This document shows positions 1 to 12,800 of a stretch of DNA of 64,000 bases, piece after piece. The position numbers and the translations under genes are program-made. Origin of the DNA: Carya illinoinensis (Eukaryota; Streptophyta; Magnoliopsida; Fagales; Juglandaceae); NCBI RefSeq assembly GCF_018687715.1, contig NC_056765.1:21294894-21358893 (forward strand). Direction: 5' to 3'. The notes below the pieces were generated by a model. The model was not told where the DNA came from, searched no databases, and was given only the letters and a program-made list of their open reading frames with translations. Positions within the stretch are counted from its first letter, which is position 1; every line of letters begins with the position of its first letter.

Positions 1-3000
1 GAGGAAAAGGTCAAAAAGGACAAGGCTAAGGGCGGAATTGTATGAATGCACTTGAAGGTGCACCTAGCTTCCGATTCGCAGTCAATTGGAAATTGACATG
101 GCTTTGGTCCTAGTGACGTGTGATAGATCAACGGTAATCTTCTAAATCAATGTAAGAATAATGTAACACAAAAATAATCTCAAAAAGGTGCAAATGAAAG
201 GGAAATTAAGCTCAAAATATGGTTTATAGGTTACTAATCATCTTTAAGTTGATTAATGCACTTTAGCCTAGTAAGAAACTTAAAAATGGTTGGATGAGCA
301 CATTAGCCTCGTGTGGAACTCCTTGGGCTTGAGGGAAACCAATGGATTCATGTGGGCGGTCTTCAATATGATGATGAATGCAGTGAATGACAGATTTCTT
401 GGTGCCATTTCGTCCAAACTTAGAACTGAACTACGAGGGTCAGGCAGGTGTCTACACCAAGATGTTTCCCTAGAGGAAAAGGTCAAAAAGGACAACGCTA
501 AGGGCCGAATTGTACGAATGCACTCGAAGGTGCACCTAGCTTCCGATTCGCTGTGAATTGGAAATTGACATGGTTTTGGTTGTAGTGATGTGTGATAGAT
601 CCAGGCTAATCTTCTAAATCAATTTAACAATAATGTAAGACAACAATAATATCAAAACGGTGCAGATCAAAGGGAGAGAATGAATTGAAAGGGAAATTAA
701 GCTCAAAACATAGTTTAAAGATTACTAATCATCTTTAAGTTGATTAATGCGCTTTAGTCTAGTTAGAAACTTAACAATGGTTGGATGAGCACATTAGCCT
801 CCTGTGGAACTCCTTGGGCTTGAGGGAAACCAATGGATTCATGTGGGCGGGTTTCAATACGACGAATGAAGTTAAAGACAGATTTCTTGGTGCCATTTCG
901 TCGAAGCCCAGAATTGAACTACGAGGGTCAGGGAGGTGTATACACCGGGAAGTTTCCCTTGAGGAAAAGGTCAAAAAGGACAAGGCTAAGGGCAGAATTG
1001 TATGAATGCACTTGAAGGTGCACCTAGCTTCCGATTCGCAGTCAATTGGAAATTGACATGGCTTTGGTCCTAGTGACGTGTGATAGATCAACGGTAATCT
1101 TCTAAATCAATGTAAGAATAATGTAACACAAAAATAATCTCAAAAAGGTGCAAATGAAAGGGAAATTAAGCTCAAAATATGGTTTATAGGTTACTAATCA
1201 TCTTTAAGTTGATTAATGCGCATTAGCCTAGTAAGAAACTTAACAATGGTTGGATGAGCACATTAGCCTCGTGTGGAACTCCTTGGGCTTGAGGGAAACC
1301 AATGGATTCATGTGGGCGGGCTTCAATATGATGATGAATGAAGTTAAAGACAGATTTCTTGGTGCCATTTCGTCCAAACTTAGAACTGAACTACGAGGGT
1401 CAGGCAGGTGTATATACCAAGAAGTTTCCCTTGAGGAAAAGGTCAAAAAGGACAAGGCTAAGGGTGGAATTGTACGAATGCACTCGAAGGTGCACCTAGC
1501 TTCCGATTCACTGTGAATTGGAAATTGACATGGCTTTGGTTCTAGTGATGTGTGATAGATCAATACTAATCTTCTAAATCAATCTAAGAATAATGTAAAA
1601 CAACAATAAAATCAAAAAGGTGCAAATGAAAGGGAGAGAATGAATTTAAGTGGAAATTAAGCTCAAAATATGGTTTAAAGATTACTAATCATCTTTAAGT
1701 TGATTAATGCGCTTTAGTCTAGTTAGAAACTTAACAATGGTTGGATGAGCACATTAGCCTCCTGTGGAACTCCTTGGGCTTGAGGGAAACCAATGGATTC
1801 ATGTGGGCGGGTTTCAATACGACGAATGAAGTTAAAGAAAGATTTCTTGGTGCCATTTCGTCCAAGCCCAGAATTGAACTACGAGGGTCAGGGAGGTGTA
1901 TACACCGGGAAGTTTCCCTTGAGGAAAAGGTCAAAAAGGACAAGGCTAAGGGCGGAATTGTACGAATGCACTTGAAGGTGCACCTAGCTTCCGATTCGCA
2001 GTCAATTGGAAATTGACTGCGAATGGTCTTTGTGATGTGTGATAGATCAAGGGTAATCTTCTAAATCAATGTAAGAATAATGTAACACAAAAATAATCTC
2101 AAAAAGGTGCAAATGAAAGGGAAATTAAGCTCAAAATATGGTTTATAGGTTACTAATCATCTTTAAGTTGATTAATGCACTTTAGCCTAGTAAGAAACTT
2201 AAAAATGGTTGGATGAGCACATTAGCCTCGTGTGGAACTCCTTGGGCTTGAGGGAAACCAATGGATTCATGTGGGCGGGCTTCAATATGATGATGAATGA
2301 AGTTAAAGACAGATTTCTTGGTGCCATTTCGTCCAAACTTAGAACTGAACTACGAGGGTCAGGCAGGTGTATATACCAAGAAGTTTCCCTTGAGGAAAAG
2401 GTCAAAAAGGACAAGGCTAAGGGCGGAATTGTACGAATGCACTCGAAGGTGCACCTAGCTTCCGATTCGCTGTCAATTCCAAATTGACATGGCTTTGGTT
2501 CTAGTGATGTGTGATAGATCAATACTAATCTTCTAAATCAATCTAAGAATAATGTAAAACAACAATAAAATCAAACAGGTGCAAATGAAAGGGAGAGAAT
2601 GAATTTAAGTGGAAATTAAGCTCAAAATATGGTTTAAAGATTACTAATCATCTTTAAGTTGATTAATGCGCTTTAGTCTAGTTAGAAACTTAACAATGGT
2701 TGGATGAGCACATTAGCCTCCTGTGGAACTCCTTGGGCTTGAGGGAAACCAATGGATTCATGTGGGCGGGTTTCAATACGACGAATGAAGTTAAAGACAG
2801 ATTTCTTGGTGCCATTTCGTCCAAGCCCAGAATTGAACTACGAGGGTCAGGGAGGTGTATACACCGGGAAGTTTCCCTTGAGGAAAAGGTCAAAAAGGAC
2901 AAGGCTAAGGGCGGAATTGTACGAAGGCACTTGAAGGTGCACCTAGCTTCCGATTCGCAGTCAATTAGAAATTGACATGGCTTTGGTCCTAGTGATGTGT

Positions 3001-3168
3001 GATAGATCAAGGGTAATCTTCTAAATCAATGTAAGAATAATGTAACACAAAAATAATCTCAAAAAGGTGCAAATGAAAGGGAAATTAAGCTCAAAATATG
3101 GTTTATAGGTTACTAATCATCTTTAAGTTGATTAATGCGCTTAAGCCTAGTAAGAAACTTAACAATGG
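1..3168. repeat. Partial HOR unit, positions 4 (tail) to 10
   Basis: Position 1 of the 10-mer is defined as the monomer that starts at 3169. On that register this stretch holds the tail of a position-4 monomer (1-289) and then monomers 290, 781, 1250, 1741, 2209 and 2700 as positions 5 to 10. The segment from 290 is almost base-identical to the segment starting at 5089: the offset is a constant 4799 bp, and the only base difference I spotted in this piece is at about 571 (g here, c at about 5370). Confidence 0.9.
1994..2024. other. Perfect 14-bp-arm palindrome in position-8 monomer
   Basis: The arm ATTCGCAGTCAATT (1994-2007) is followed by GGA and then by its exact reverse complement (2011-2024). 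Ordinary monomers have only the inner 7-bp arms, GTCAATT and AATTGAC, and continue with ATGGCTTTGG on the right. The changed block shortens the monomer by one base (468 bp). Confidence 0.95.
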
Positions 3169-6100
3169 TTGGATGAGCACATTAGCCTCGTGTGGAACTC
3201 CTTGGGCTTGAGGGAAACCAATGGATTCATGTGGGCGGGCTTCAATATGATGATGAATGAAGTTAAAGACAGATTTCTTGGTGCCATTTCGTCCAAACTT
3301 AGAACTGAACTACGAGGGTCAGGCAGGTGTATATACCAAGAAGTTTCCCTTGAGGAAAAGGCCAAAAAGGACAAGGCTAAGGGCGGAATTGTACGAATGC
3401 ACTCGAAGGTGCACCTAGCTTCCGATTCGCTGTCAATTCCAAATTGACATGGCTTTGGTTCTAGTGATGTGTGATAGATCAATACTAATCTTCTAAATCA
3501 ATCTAAGAATAATGTAAAACAACAATAAAATCAAAAAGGTGCAAATGAAAGGGAGAGAATGAATTTAAGTGGAAATTAAGCTCAAAATATGGTTTAAAGA
3601 TTACAAATCATCTTTAAGTTGATTAATGTGCTTTAGTCCAGTTAGAAACTTAACAATGGTTTCATGAGCACATTAGCCTCATGTGGAACTCCTTGGGCTT
3701 GAGGAAAACCAATGGATTCATGTGGGCGGGCTTCAATACGGTGAATGAAGTTAAAGACAGATTTCTAAGTGCCATTTTGTCCAAACCAACAACTGAACTA
3801 CGAGGGTCAGGGAGGTGTGTACACGAAGAAGTTTCCCCTGAGGAAAAGGTCAAAAACGGCGAGGCTAAGGGCGGAATTGTACGAATGCACTTGAAGGTGC
3901 ACATATCTTCCGATTCGTAGTCAATTGGAAATTGACATGGCTTTGGTCCTAGTGATGTGTGATAGATCAAGGCTAATCATCTAAATCAATGTAAGAATAA
4001 TGTAACACAAAAATAATATCAAAAAGGTGCAAATGAAAGGGAAATTAAGCTCAAAATATGGTTTATAGGTTACTAATCATCTTTAAGTTGATTAATGCAC
4101 TTTAGCCTAGTAAGAAACTTAAAAATGGTTGGATGAGCACATTAGCCTCGTGTGGAACTCCTTGGGCTTGAGGGAAACCAATGGATTCATGTGGGCGGTC
4201 TTCAATATGATGATGAATGCAGTGAATGACAGATTTCTTGGTGCCATTTCGTCCAAACTTAGAACTGAACTACGAGGGTCAGGCAGGTGTCTACACCAAG
4301 ATGTTTCCCTAGAGGAAAAGGTCAAAAAGGACAACGCTAAGGGCCGAATTGTACGAATGCACTCGAAGGTGCACCTAGCTTCCGATTCGCTGTGAATTGG
4401 AAATTGACATGGTTTTGGTTCTAGTGATGTGTGATAGATCCAGGCTAATCTTCTAAATCAATTTAACAATAATGTAAGACAACAATAATATCAAAACGGT
4501 GCAGATCAAAGGGAGAGAATGAATTGAAAGGGAAATTAAGCTCAAAACATAGTTTAAAGATTACTAATCATCTTTAAGTTGATTAATGCGCTTTAGTCTA
4601 GTTAGAAACTTAACAATGGTTGGATGAGCACATTAGCCTCCTGTGGAACTCCTTGGGCTTGAGGGAAACCAATGGATTCATGTGGGCGGGTTTCAATACG
4701 ACGAATGAAGTTAAAGACAGATTTCTTGGTGCCATTTCGTCGAAGCCCAGAATTGAACTACGAGGGTCAGGGAGGTGTATACACCGGGAAGTTTCCCTTG
4801 AGGAAAAGGTCAAAAAGGACAAGGCTAAGGGCGGAATTGTATGAATGCACTTGAAGGTGCACCTAGCTTCCGATTCGCAGTCAATTGGAAATTGACATGG
4901 CTTTGGTCCTAGTGACGTGTGATAGATCAACGGTAATCTTCTAAATCAATGTAAGAATAATGTAACACAAAAATAATCTCAAAAAGGTGCAAATGAAAGG
5001 GAAATTAAGCTCAAAATATGGTTTATAGGTTACTAATCATCTTTAAGTTGATTAATGCACTTTAGCCTAGTAAGAAACTTAAAAATGGTTGGATGAGCAC
5101 ATTAGCCTCGTGTGGAACTCCTTGGGCTTGAGGGAAACCAATGGATTCATGTGGGCGGTCTTCAATATGATGATGAATGCAGTGAATGACAGATTTCTTG
5201 GTGCCATTTCGTCCAAACTTAGAACTGAACTACGAGGGTCAGGCAGGTGTCTACACCAAGATGTTTCCCTAGAGGAAAAGGTCAAAAAGGACAACGCTAA
5301 GGGCCGAATTGTACGAATGCACTCGAAGGTGCACCTAGCTTCCGATTCGCTGTGAATTGGAAATTGACATGGTTTTGGTTCTAGTGATGTGTGATAGATC
5401 CAGGCTAATCTTCTAAATCAATTTAACAATAATGTAAGACAACAATAATATCAAAACGGTGCAGATCAAAGGGAGAGAATGAATTGAAAGGGAAATTAAG
5501 CTCAAAACATAGTTTAAAGATTACTAATCATCTTTAAGTTGATTAATGCGCTTTAGTCTAGTTAGAAACTTAACAATGGTTGGATGAGCACATTAGCCTC
5601 CTGTGGAACTCCTTGGGCTTGAGGGAAACCAATGGATTCATGTGGGCGGGTTTCAATACGACGAATGAAGTTAAAGACAGATTTCTTGGTGCCATTTCGT
5701 CGAAGCCCAGAATTGAACTACGAGGGTCAGGGAGGTGTATACACCGGGAAGTTTCCCTTGAGGAAAAGGTCAAAAAGGACAAGGCTAAGGGCAGAATTGT
5801 ATGAATGCACTTGAAGGTGCACCTAGCTTCCGATTCGCAGTCAATTGGAAATTGACATGGCTTTGGTCCTAGTGACGTGTGATAGATCAACGGTAATCTT
5901 CTAAATCAATGTAAGAATAATGTAACACAAAAATAATCTCAAAAAGGTGCAAATGAAAGGGAAATTAAGCTCAAAATATGGTTTATAGGTTACTAATCAT
6001 CTTTAAGTTGATTAATGCGCATTAGCCTAGTAAGAAACTTAACAATGGTTGGATGAGCACATTAGCCTCGTGTGGAACTCCTTGGGCTTGAGGGAAACCA

Positions 6101-7967
6101 ATGGATTCATGTGGGCGGGCTTCAATATGATGATGAATGAAGTTAAAGACAGATTTCTTGGTGCCATTTCGTCCAAACTTAGAACTGAACTACGAGGGTC
6201 AGGCAGGTGTATATACCAAGAAGTTTCCCTTGAGGAAAAGGTCAAAAAGGACAAGGCTAAGGGTGGAATTGTACGAATGCACTCGAAGGTGCACCTAGCT
6301 TCCGATTCACTGTGAATTGGAAATTGACATGGCTTTGGTTCTAGTGATGTGTGATAGATCAATACTAATCTTCTAAATCAATCTAAGAATAATGTAAAAC
6401 AACAATAAAATCAAAAAGGTGCAAATGAAAGGGAGAGAATGAATTTAAGTGGAAATTAAGCTCAAAATATGGTTTAAAGATTACTAATCATCTTTAAGTT
6501 GATTAATGCGCTTTAGTCTAGTTAGAAACTTAACAATGGTTGGATGAGCACATTAGCCTCCTGTGGAACTCCTTGGGCTTGAGGGAAACCAATGGATTCA
6601 TGTGGGCGGGTTTCAATACGACGAATGAAGTTAAAGAAAGATTTCTTGGTGCCATTTCGTCCAAGCCCAGAATTGAACTACGAGGGTCAGGGAGGTGTAT
6701 ACACCGGGAAGTTTCCCTTGAGGAAAAGGTCAAAAAGGACAAGGCTAAGGGCGGAATTGTACGAATGCACTTGAAGGTGCACCTAGCTTCCGATTCGCAG
6801 TCAATTGGAAATTGACTGCGAATGGTCTTTGTGATGTGTGATAGATCAAGGGTAATCTTCTAAATCAATGTAAGAATAATGTAACACAAAAATAATCTCA
6901 AAAAGGTGCAAATGAAAGGGAAATTAAGCTCAAAATATGGTTTATAGGTTACTAATCATCTTTAAGTTGATTAATGCACTTTAGCCTAGTAAGAAACTTA
7001 AAAATGGTTGGATGAGCACATTAGCCTCGTGTGGAACTCCTTGGGCTTGAGGGAAACCAATGGATTCATGTGGGCGGGCTTCAATATGATGATGAATGAA
7101 GTTAAAGACAGATTTCTTGGTGCCATTTCGTCCAAACTTAGAACTGAACTACGAGGGTCAGGCAGGTGTATATACCAAGAAGTTTCCCTTGAGGAAAAGG
7201 TCAAAAAGGACAAGGCTAAGGGCGGAATTGTACGAATGCACTCGAAGGTGCACCTAGCTTCCGATTCGCTGTCAATTCCAAATTGACATGGCTTTGGTTC
7301 TAGTGATGTGTGATAGATCAATACTAATCTTCTAAATCAATCTAAGAATAATGTAAAACAACAATAAAATCAAACAGGTGCAAATGAAAGGGAGAGAATG
7401 AATTTAAGTGGAAATTAAGCTCAAAATATGGTTTAAAGATTACTAATCATCTTTAAGTTGATTAATGCGCTTTAGTCTAGTTAGAAACTTAACAATGGTT
7501 GGATGAGCACATTAGCCTCCTGTGGAACTCCTTGGGCTTGAGGGAAACCAATGGATTCATGTGGGCGGGTTTCAATACGACGAATGAAGTTAAAGACAGA
7601 TTTCTTGGTGCCATTTCGTCCAAGCCCAGAATTGAACTACGAGGGTCAGGGAGGTGTATACACCGGGAAGTTTCCCTTGAGGAAAAGGTCAAAAAGGACA
7701 AGGCTAAGGGCGGAATTGTACGAAGGCACTTGAAGGTGCACCTAGCTTCCGATTCGCAGTCAATTAGAAATTGACATGGCTTTGGTCCTAGTGATGTGTG
7801 ATAGATCAAGGGTAATCTTCTAAATCAATGTAAGAATAATGTAACACAAAAATAATCTCAAAAAGGTGCAAATGAAAGGGAAATTAAGCTCAAAATATGG
7901 TTTATAGGTTACTAATCATCTTTAAGTTGATTAATGCGCTTAAGCCTAGTAAGAAACTTAACAATGG
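3169..7967. repeat. Complete 10-monomer HOR unit, 4799 bp
   Basis: Ten monomers start at 3169, 3660, 4129, 4620, 5089, 5580, 6049, 6540, 7008 and 7499. Position markers: position 1 has GCCAAAAAGG at 3361; position 2 has TTTCATGAGC at its start and AAATCGGC-type 3' changes (AAAAACGGCGAGG); positions 3 and 5 have GCAGTGAATGAC; position 8 has the extended palindrome; position 10 has CGAAGGCACTTG. The same order recurs at +4799 bp. Confidence 0.93.
6793..6823. other. Perfect 14-bp-arm palindrome, second copy
   Basis: This has the same arms and GGA spacer as at 1994-2024. It lies in the position-8 monomer at 6540, exactly one 4799-bp HOR period later, so it was amplified with the HOR and did not arise again. 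Confidence 0.95.
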
Positions 7968-9887
7968 TTGGATGAGCACATTAGCCTCGTGTGGAACTCC
8001 TTGGGCTTGAGGGAAACCAATGGATTCATGTGGGCGGGCTTCAATATGATGATGAATGAAGTTAAAGACAGATTTCTTGGTGCCATTTCGTCCAAACTTA
8101 GAACTGAACTACGAGGGTCAGGCAGGTGTATATACCAAGAAGTTTCCCTTGAGGAAAAGGCCAAAAAGGACAAGGCTAAGGGCGGAATTGTACGAATGCA
8201 CTCGAAGGTGCACCTAGCTTCCGATTCGCTGTCAATTCCAAATTGACATGGCTTTGGTTCTAGTGATGTGTGATAGATCAATACTAATCTTCTAAATCAA
8301 TCTAAGAATAATGTAAAACAACAATAAAATCAAAAAGGTGCAAATGAAAGGGAGAGAATGAATTTAAGTGGAAATTAAGCTCAAAATATGGTTTAAAGAT
8401 TACAAATCATCTTTAAGTTGATTAATGTGCTTTAGTCCAGTTAGAAACTTAACAATGGTTTCATGAGCACATTAGCCTCATGTGGAACTCCTTGGGCTTG
8501 AGGAAAACCAATGGATTCATGTGGGCGGGCTTCAATACGCTGAATGAAGTTAAAGACAGATTTCTAAGTGCCATTTTGTCCAAACCAACAACTGAACTAC
8601 GAGGGTCAGGGAGGTGTGTACACGAAGAAGTTTCCCCTGAGGAAAAGGTCAAAAACGGCGAGGCTAAGGGCGGAATTGTACGAATGCACTTGAAGGTGCA
8701 CATATCTTCCGATTCGTAGTCAATTGGAAATTGACATGGCTTTGGTCCTAGTGATGTGTGATAGATCAAGGCTAATCATCTAAATCAATGTAAGAATAAT
8801 GTAACACAAAAATAATATCAAAAAGGTGCAAATGAAAGGGAAATTAAGCTCAAAATATGGTTTATAGGTTACTAATCATCTTTAAGTTGATTAATGCACT
8901 TTAGCCTAGTAAGAAACTTAAAAATGGTTGGATGAGCACATTAGCCTCGTGTGGAACTCCTTGGGCTTGAGGGAAACCAATGGATTCATGTGGGCGGTCT
9001 TCAATATGATGATGAATGCAGTGAATGACAGATTTCTTGGTGCCATTTCGTCCAAACTTAGAACTGAACTACGAGGGTCAGGCAGGTGTCTACACCAAGA
9101 TGTTTCCCTAGAGGAAAAGGTCAAAAAGGACAACGCTAAGGGCCGAATTGTACGAATGCACTCGAAGGTGCACCTAGCTTCCGATTCGCTGTGAATTGGA
9201 AATTGACATGGTTTTGGTTCTAGTGATGTGTGATAGATCCAGGCTAATCTTCTAAATCAATTTAACAATAATGTAAGACAACAATAATATCAAAACGGTG
9301 CAGATCAAAGGGAGAGAATGAATTGAAAGGGAAATTAAGCTCAAAACATAGTTTAAAGATTACTAATCATCTTTAAGTTGATTAATGCGCTTTAGTCTAG
9401 TTAGAAACTTAACAATGGTTGGATGAGCACATTAGCCTCCTGTGGAACTCCTTGGGCTTGAGGGAAACCAATGGATTCATGTGGGCGGGTTTCAATACGA
9501 CGAATGAAGTTAAAGACAGATTTCTTGGTGCCATTTCGTCGAAGCCCAGAATTGAACTACGAGGGTCAGGGAGGTGTATACACCGGGAAGTTTCCCTTGA
9601 GGAAAAGGTCAAAAAGGACAAGGCTAAGGGCGGAATTGTATGAATGCACTTGAAGGTGCACCTAGCTTCCGATTCGCAGTCAATTGGAAATTGACATGGC
9701 TTTGGTCCTAGTGACGTGTGATAGATCAACGGTAATCTTCTAAATCAATGTAAGAATAATGTAACACAAAAATAATCTCAAAAAGGTGCAAATGAAAGGG
9801 AAATTAAGCTCAAAATATGGTTTATAGGTTACTAATCATCTTTAAGTTGATTAATGCACTTTAGCCTAGTAAGAAACTTAAAAATGG
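7968..9887. repeat. Shortened HOR unit, 4 monomers (1920 bp)
   Basis: Only positions 1 to 4 (7968, 8459, 8928, 9419) are present before the next position-1-like monomer at 9888. Against the previous unit these four are nearly identical. One visible difference is AATACGCTG near 8536 against AATACGGTG near 3737. The unit ends in a hybrid: monomer 9888 begins like position 5 (TTAAAAATGG, GCACTTTAGCC before the anchor) and then continues as position 1. This is what one unequal exchange removing six monomers would leave. Confidence 0.85.
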
Positions 9888-12800
9888 TTGGATGAGCACA
9901 TTAGCCTCGTGTGGAACTCCTTGGGCTTGAGGGAAACCAATGGATTCATGTGGGCGGGCTTCAATATGATGATGAATGAAGTTAAAGACAGATTTCTTGG
10001 TGCCATTTCGTCCAAACTTAGAACTGAACTACGAGGGTCAGGCAGGTGTATATACCAAGAAGTTTCCCTTGAGGAAAATGTCAAAAAGGACAAGGCTAAG
10101 GGCGGAATTGTACGAATGCACTCGAAGGTGCACCTAGCTTCCGATTCGCTGTCAATTCCAAATTGACATGGCTTTGGTTCTAGTGATGTGTGATAGATCA
10201 ATACTAATCTTCTAAATCAATCTAAGAATAATGTAAAACAACAATAAAATCAAAAAGGTGCAAATGAAAGGGAGAGAATGAATTTAAGTGGAAATTAAGC
10301 TCAAAATATGGTTTAAAGATTACTAATCATCTTTAAGTTTATTAATGCGCTTTAGTCCAGTTAGAAACTTAACAATGGTTTCATGAGCACATTAGCCTCA
10401 TGTGGAACTCCTTGGGCTTGAGGAAAACCAATGGATTCATGTGGGCGGGCTTCAATACGGTGAATGAAGTTAAAGACAGATTTCTAAGTGCCATTTTGTC
10501 CAAACCAACAACTGAACTACGAGGGTCAGGGAGGTGTGTACACGAAGAAGTTTCCCCTGAGGAAAAGGTCAAAAACGGCGAGGCTAAGGGCGGAATTGTA
10601 CGAATGCACTTGAAGGTGCACATATCTTCCGATTCGTAGTCAATTGGAAATTGACATGGCTTTGGTCCTAGTGATGTGTGATAGATCAAGGCTAATCATC
10701 TAAATCAATGTAAGAATAATGTAACACAAAAATAATATCAAAAAGGTGCAAATGAAAGGGAAATTAAGCTCAAAATATGGTTTATAGGTTACTAATCATC
10801 TTTAAGTTGATTAATGCACTTTAGCCTAGTAAGAAACTTAAAAATGGTTGGATGAGCACATTAGCCTCGTGTGGAACTCCTTGGGCTTGAGGGAAACCAA
10901 TGGATTCATGTGGGCGGTCTTCAATATGATGATGAATGCAGTGAATGACAGATTTCTTGGTGCCATTTCGTCCAAACTTAGAACTGAACTACGAGGGTCA
11001 GGCAGGTGTCTACACCAAGATGTTTCCCTAGAGGAAAAGGTCAAAAAGGACAACGCTAAGGGCCGAATTGTACGAATGCACTCGAAGGTGCACCTAGCTT
11101 CCGATTCGCTGTGAATTGGAAATTGACATGGTTTTGGTTCTAGTGATGTGTGATAGATCCAGGCTAATCTTCTAAATCAATTTAACAATAATGTAAGACA
11201 ACAATAATATCAAAACGGTGCAGATCAAAGGGAGAGAATGAATTGAAAGGGAAATTAAGCTCAAAACATAGTTTAAAGATTACTAATCATCTTTAAGTTG
11301 ATTAATGCGCTTTAGTCTAGTTAGAAACTTAACAATGGTTGGATGAGCACATTAGCCTCCTGTGGAACTCCTTGGGCTTGAGGGAAACCAATGGATTCAT
11401 GTGGGCGGGTTTCAATACGACGAATGAAGTTAAAGACAGATTTCTTGGTGCCATTTCGTCGAAGCACAGAATTGAACTACGAGGGTCAGGGAGGTGTATA
11501 CACCGGGAAGTTTCCCTTGAGGAAAAGGTCAAAAAGGACAAGGCTAAGGGCGGAATTGTATGAATGCACTTGAAGGTGCACCTAGCTTCCGATTCGCAGT
11601 CAATTGGAAATTGACATGGCTTTGGTCCTAGTGACGTGTGATAGATCAACGGTAATCTTCTAAATCAATGTAAGAATAATGTAACACAAAAATAATCTCA
11701 AAAAGGTGCAAATGAAAGGGAAATTAAGCTCAAAATATGGTTTATAGGTTACTAATCATCTTTAAGTTGATTAATGCCCTTTAGCCTAGTAAGAAACTTA
11801 AAAATGGTTGGATGAGCACATTAGCCTCGTGTGGAACTCCTTGGGCTTGAGGGAAACCAATGGATTCATGTGGGCGGTCTTCAATATGATGATGAATGCA
11901 GTGAATGACAGATTTCTTGGTGCCATTTCGTCCAAACTTAGAACTGAACTACGAGGGTCAGGCAGGTGTCTACACCAAGATGTTTCCCTAGAGGAAAAGG
12001 TCAAAAAGGACAACGCTAAGGGCCTAATTGTACGAATGCACTCGAAGGTGCACCTAGCTTCCGATTCGCTGTGAATTGGAAATTGACATGGTTTTGGTTC
12101 TAGTGATGTGTGATAGATCCAGGCTAATCTTCTAAATCAATTTAACAATAATGTAAGACAACAATAATATCAAAACGGTGCAGATCAAAGGGAGAGAATG
12201 AATTGAAAGGGAAATTAAGCTCAAAACATAGTTTAAAGATTACTAATCATCTTTAAGTTGATTAATGCGCTTTAGTCTAGTTAGAAACTTAACAATGGTT
12301 GGATGAGCACATTAGCCTCCTGTGGAACTCCTTGGGCTTGAGGGAAACCAATGGATTCATGTGGGCGGGTTTCAATACGACGAATGAAGTTAAAGACAGA
12401 TTTCTTGGTGCCATTTCGTCGAAGCCCAGAATTGAACTACGAGGGTCAGGGAGGTGTATACACCGGGAAGTTTCCCTTGAGGAAAAGGTCAAAAAGGACA
12501 AGGCTAAGGGCGGAATTGTATGAATGCACTTGAAGGTGCACCTAGCTTCCGATTCGCAGTCAATTGGAAATTGACATGGCTTTGGTCCTAGTGACGTGTG
12601 ATAGATCAACGGTAATCTTCTAAATCAATGTAAGAATAATGTAACACAAAAATAATCTCAAAAAGGTGCAAATGAAAGGGAAATTAAGCTCAAAATATGG
12701 TTTATAGGTTACTAATCATCTTTAAGTTGATTAATGCGCATTAGCCTAGTAAGAAACTTAACAATGGTTGGATGAGCACATTAGCCTCGTGTGGAACTCC

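Noticed and set aside
1..9887. The near-identical 4.8-kb blocks as a pure assembly artefact
   Set aside because: This cannot be excluded without reads, but at least two base differences and consistent register with the diverged third unit argue for a real tandem copy.
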